This document shows positions 60,465-64,000 of a stretch of DNA of 64,000 bases, piece after piece. Below the pieces are notes generated by a model, which worked only from the letters and a program-made list of their open reading frames with translations, made no database searches and was not told the DNA's origin. The stretch comes from Marinomonas aquiplantarum (lineage in GTDB: Bacteria > Pseudomonadota > Gammaproteobacteria > Pseudomonadales > Marinomonadaceae), in the NCBI RefSeq assembly GCF_003314975.1, contig NZ_QNRF01000005.1, forward strand, positions 62,001 to 126,000, written 5' to 3'. The position numbers and the translations under genes are program-made. Within the stretch, counting starts at the first letter, position 1; each line of letters starts with the position of its first letter.

Positions 60465-60554
60465 ACTTGTCGGAGTGCCATTTGGCTGAGATCGCATAAT
60501 TGAATGCGGGATCCGCAGAACCTGATCGGGTTGATACCCGCGTAGGAAACAAGA
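60465..60554 (+). promoter_or_regulatory. TPP riboswitch upstream of thiC
   Basis: The thi-box core is present: GGCTGAGAT near 60490, then ACCTGATCGGGTTGATACCC and GCGTAGGAAAC. CTTGT and ACAAG close the P1 stem. It binds thiamine pyrophosphate and represses thiC. About 190 nt follow before the start codon, with a CTGCATCGAA/TTCGATGCAG hairpin (about 60576-60618) that may belong to the expression platform. Confidence 0.95.
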
Positions 60555-60696
60555 AAGTCATACTTTTTCTTATCTGCATCGAATGAACTCCTGTTTTGTT
60601 GAATTGTTTTCGATGCAGCCAGTCACTCGTCTATTTCAATTCTATCATTTCAGGATTCCATGTTTGCCTAGTCTGATGTCTAAATCAGTTCGTTAG

Positions 60697-62793
<2,097 letters not shown>

Positions 62794-62808
62794 ATAGGAG
62801 GTGAGATA

Positions 62809-64000
62809 ATGTCAAAACCTCCTGTTATTTGGTGTGTTGGCGGGTCTGACTCGTCAGCACACGCAGGGTTGCAAGCCGACTTACGAACCGGACAAGACCT
62901 AGGATGCCATGTGCAATCAATCGTCACCTGTGTGACGGCGCAAAATTCTAAAATTGTTGATTCAGTTGAGCCCGTTAGTGTGGCGATGTTTGATGCGCAA
63001 TGGCACACGCTGTTGGATGATGTGTGGCCGCAAGCCATTAAGGTGAGTTTGTTGCCCAATTATGAGTTGGTTGTCGCGTGTAGTAAGTGGTTAGCAAACA
63101 TAAAACAGCAACGTCCTGAAATTAGCATTGTGTTTGATCCGGTTATGGCGGCCAGCAGCGAAGCAGGTAATCGGTTACAACAAAGTGAGGCGGCCACAGA
63201 GTTACTGACTCTAATGCTGCCTTATGTGGATTATCTCACACCAAACTTACTGGAATTTGAAGCGTTAACTCAGATTTCGGCGCATCAACCGGTCAACCAA
63301 ATTGCCTTTCAAATCACTGAGAAATATGGCGTTAACCAAGTTTCTTGGTTGTTGAAAGGCGGTCATCATGAAGCGGCCACGGCGACAGATTGGTGGTTTA
63401 AAGGCGAAAGTGTGTGTGGTTTTTCAACGGACAAGTTGTCTGTTCATAATACTCGTGGCACAGGTTGTACATTATCAACTGCGTTGGCCTGTTTTCTGGG
63501 ATATGACTACTTTGCTGACGATGCGATCACTATGGCAAAGGCTTACATTACCGGTGCGCTTAAAACTGGCGTGCAAATAGGGCAAGGAGCCGGGCCATTA
63601 GGTCGACCAGGTTGGCCGGAGAAAATTGAGAACTTACCTAATATTGTTACCGCTGAAAGTAACTTAGGACAGTCGCTGGCATTTGCAGAAATGAATGTGG
63701 ATTCAATGGGGTTATACCCTGTAGTGGATTCCATTTATTGGTTGGAGCGAGTGTTGAAGCAAGGGGTTCGCATTGCCCAGTTGCGCATTAAGGACGCCGA
63801 TTCAGCTCAACTCGATGAGCAAATCCAGCAGGCGATCTTGCTAGGAAAAACTTACCAAGCACAGGTGTTCATCAATGATTATTGGGAAAAAGCCATTGAA
63901 TACGGTGCTTATGGTGTGCACTTAGGGCAGGAAGATTTGTTGGTGGCTGACTTAGCACGTATTCAACAAGCTGGTTTGCGTTTAGGCGTGAGTACGCATG
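62809..64000 (+). CDS. thiDE: Bifunctional ThiD-ThiE fusion (HMP-P kinase / thiamine phosphate synthase), partial
   Basis: Open from the ATG at 62809 (AGGAGG upstream) through the window end, about 397 residues so far. Residues 1-260 are a ThiD-type kinase: [20 protein letters not shown] at the start, [38 protein letters not shown] as the anion-hole motif. A linker leads to a ThiE-type barrel: [48 protein letters not shown]. The fusion would phosphorylate HMP-P and couple HMP-PP to the thiazole. The start replaces kinase residue patterns with [16 protein letters not shown], a normal variant. Confidence 0.9.
   Translation, partial: MSKPPVIWCVGGSDSSAHAGLQADLRTGQDLGCHVQSIVTCVTAQNSKIVDSVEPVSVAMFDAQWHTLLDDVWPQAIKVSLLPNYELVVACSKWLANIKQQRPEISIVFDPVMAASSEAGNRLQQSEAATELLTLMLPYVDYLTPNLLEFEALTQISAHQPVNQIAFQITEKYGVNQVSWLLKGGHHEAATATDWWFKGESVCGFSTDKLSVHNTRGTGCTLSTALACFLGYDYFADDAITMAKAYITGALKTGVQIGQGAGPLGRPGWPEKIENLPNIVTAESNLGQSLAFAEMNVDSMGLYPVVDSIYWLERVLKQGVRIAQLRIKDADSAQLDEQIQQAILLGKTYQAQVFINDYWEKAIEYGAYGVHLGQEDLLVADLARIQQAGLRLGVSTH

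Overview
The window looks like a marine gammaproteobacterial chromosome of the Oceanospirillales type. Marinomonas is my best guess, made from gene content and order, not from a search. About 42.6 kb of prophage sits between two long direct repeats (attL near 2299, attR near 44874).

Left edge (1-2260): the end of an endonuclease/exonuclease/phosphatase-family gene, a small zinc-ribbon protein, and an EVE-like/HNH nuclease with a membrane partner. Near-identical CCACC-TTCG-GGTGG terminators close these units. They look like cargo of another element that abuts the prophage.

Prophage core (2586-23209 and 29277-30872): a myovirus with lambda-type head genes (GpA terminase, gpW, portal, fused S49 protease/scaffold, E-type capsid, FII-like and gpZ-like joining proteins) and a P2-type contractile tail (V, W, J, I, tail fibres, sheath FI, tube FII, E with a T TTT TTG frameshift to E', tape measure T, then U, X, D). 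I see no replication module. The only integrase is a decayed fragment (37348-37746).

Accessory DNA is stacked between core genes. The 3' ends of three core genes are repeated downstream of inserted cargo: tape measure copies at 24907 and 25127, gpD copies at 31512 and 32632, and an integrase end at 39121. Cargo includes several HEPN-like proteins, a TPR-like protein, papain-fold and LRAT-like proteins, a YafO-type toxin with an unusual 48-aa partner, a lipoprotein, a large AT-rich membrane-anchored protein, a truncated PIN domain, a LexA-boxed solitary UmuD, and a DUF2235 lipase with two membrane or secreted partners.

Three antirepressor loci (Rha, Rha, KilA-N) each have the same leader: a TTGACC-N17-TASYAT promoter, a hairpin, an intrinsic terminator and a 73-76 nt fold with the architecture of the P1/P7 C4 antisense RNA. 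The antisense segment of each differs, and its target sites in the same leader differ to match, so the three switches look mutually orthogonal. The KilA-N gene carries an in-frame stop.

Right of attR is ordinary chromosome: endA; ibaG-murA-hisG-hisD and an SRPBCC-like gene; degS; a Nif3-like gene; zapG/zapE; rplM-rpsI; sspA-sspB; diaA-yraN-lpoA divergent from rsmI; and a TPP riboswitch ahead of thiC and a ThiD-ThiE fusion that runs off the window.
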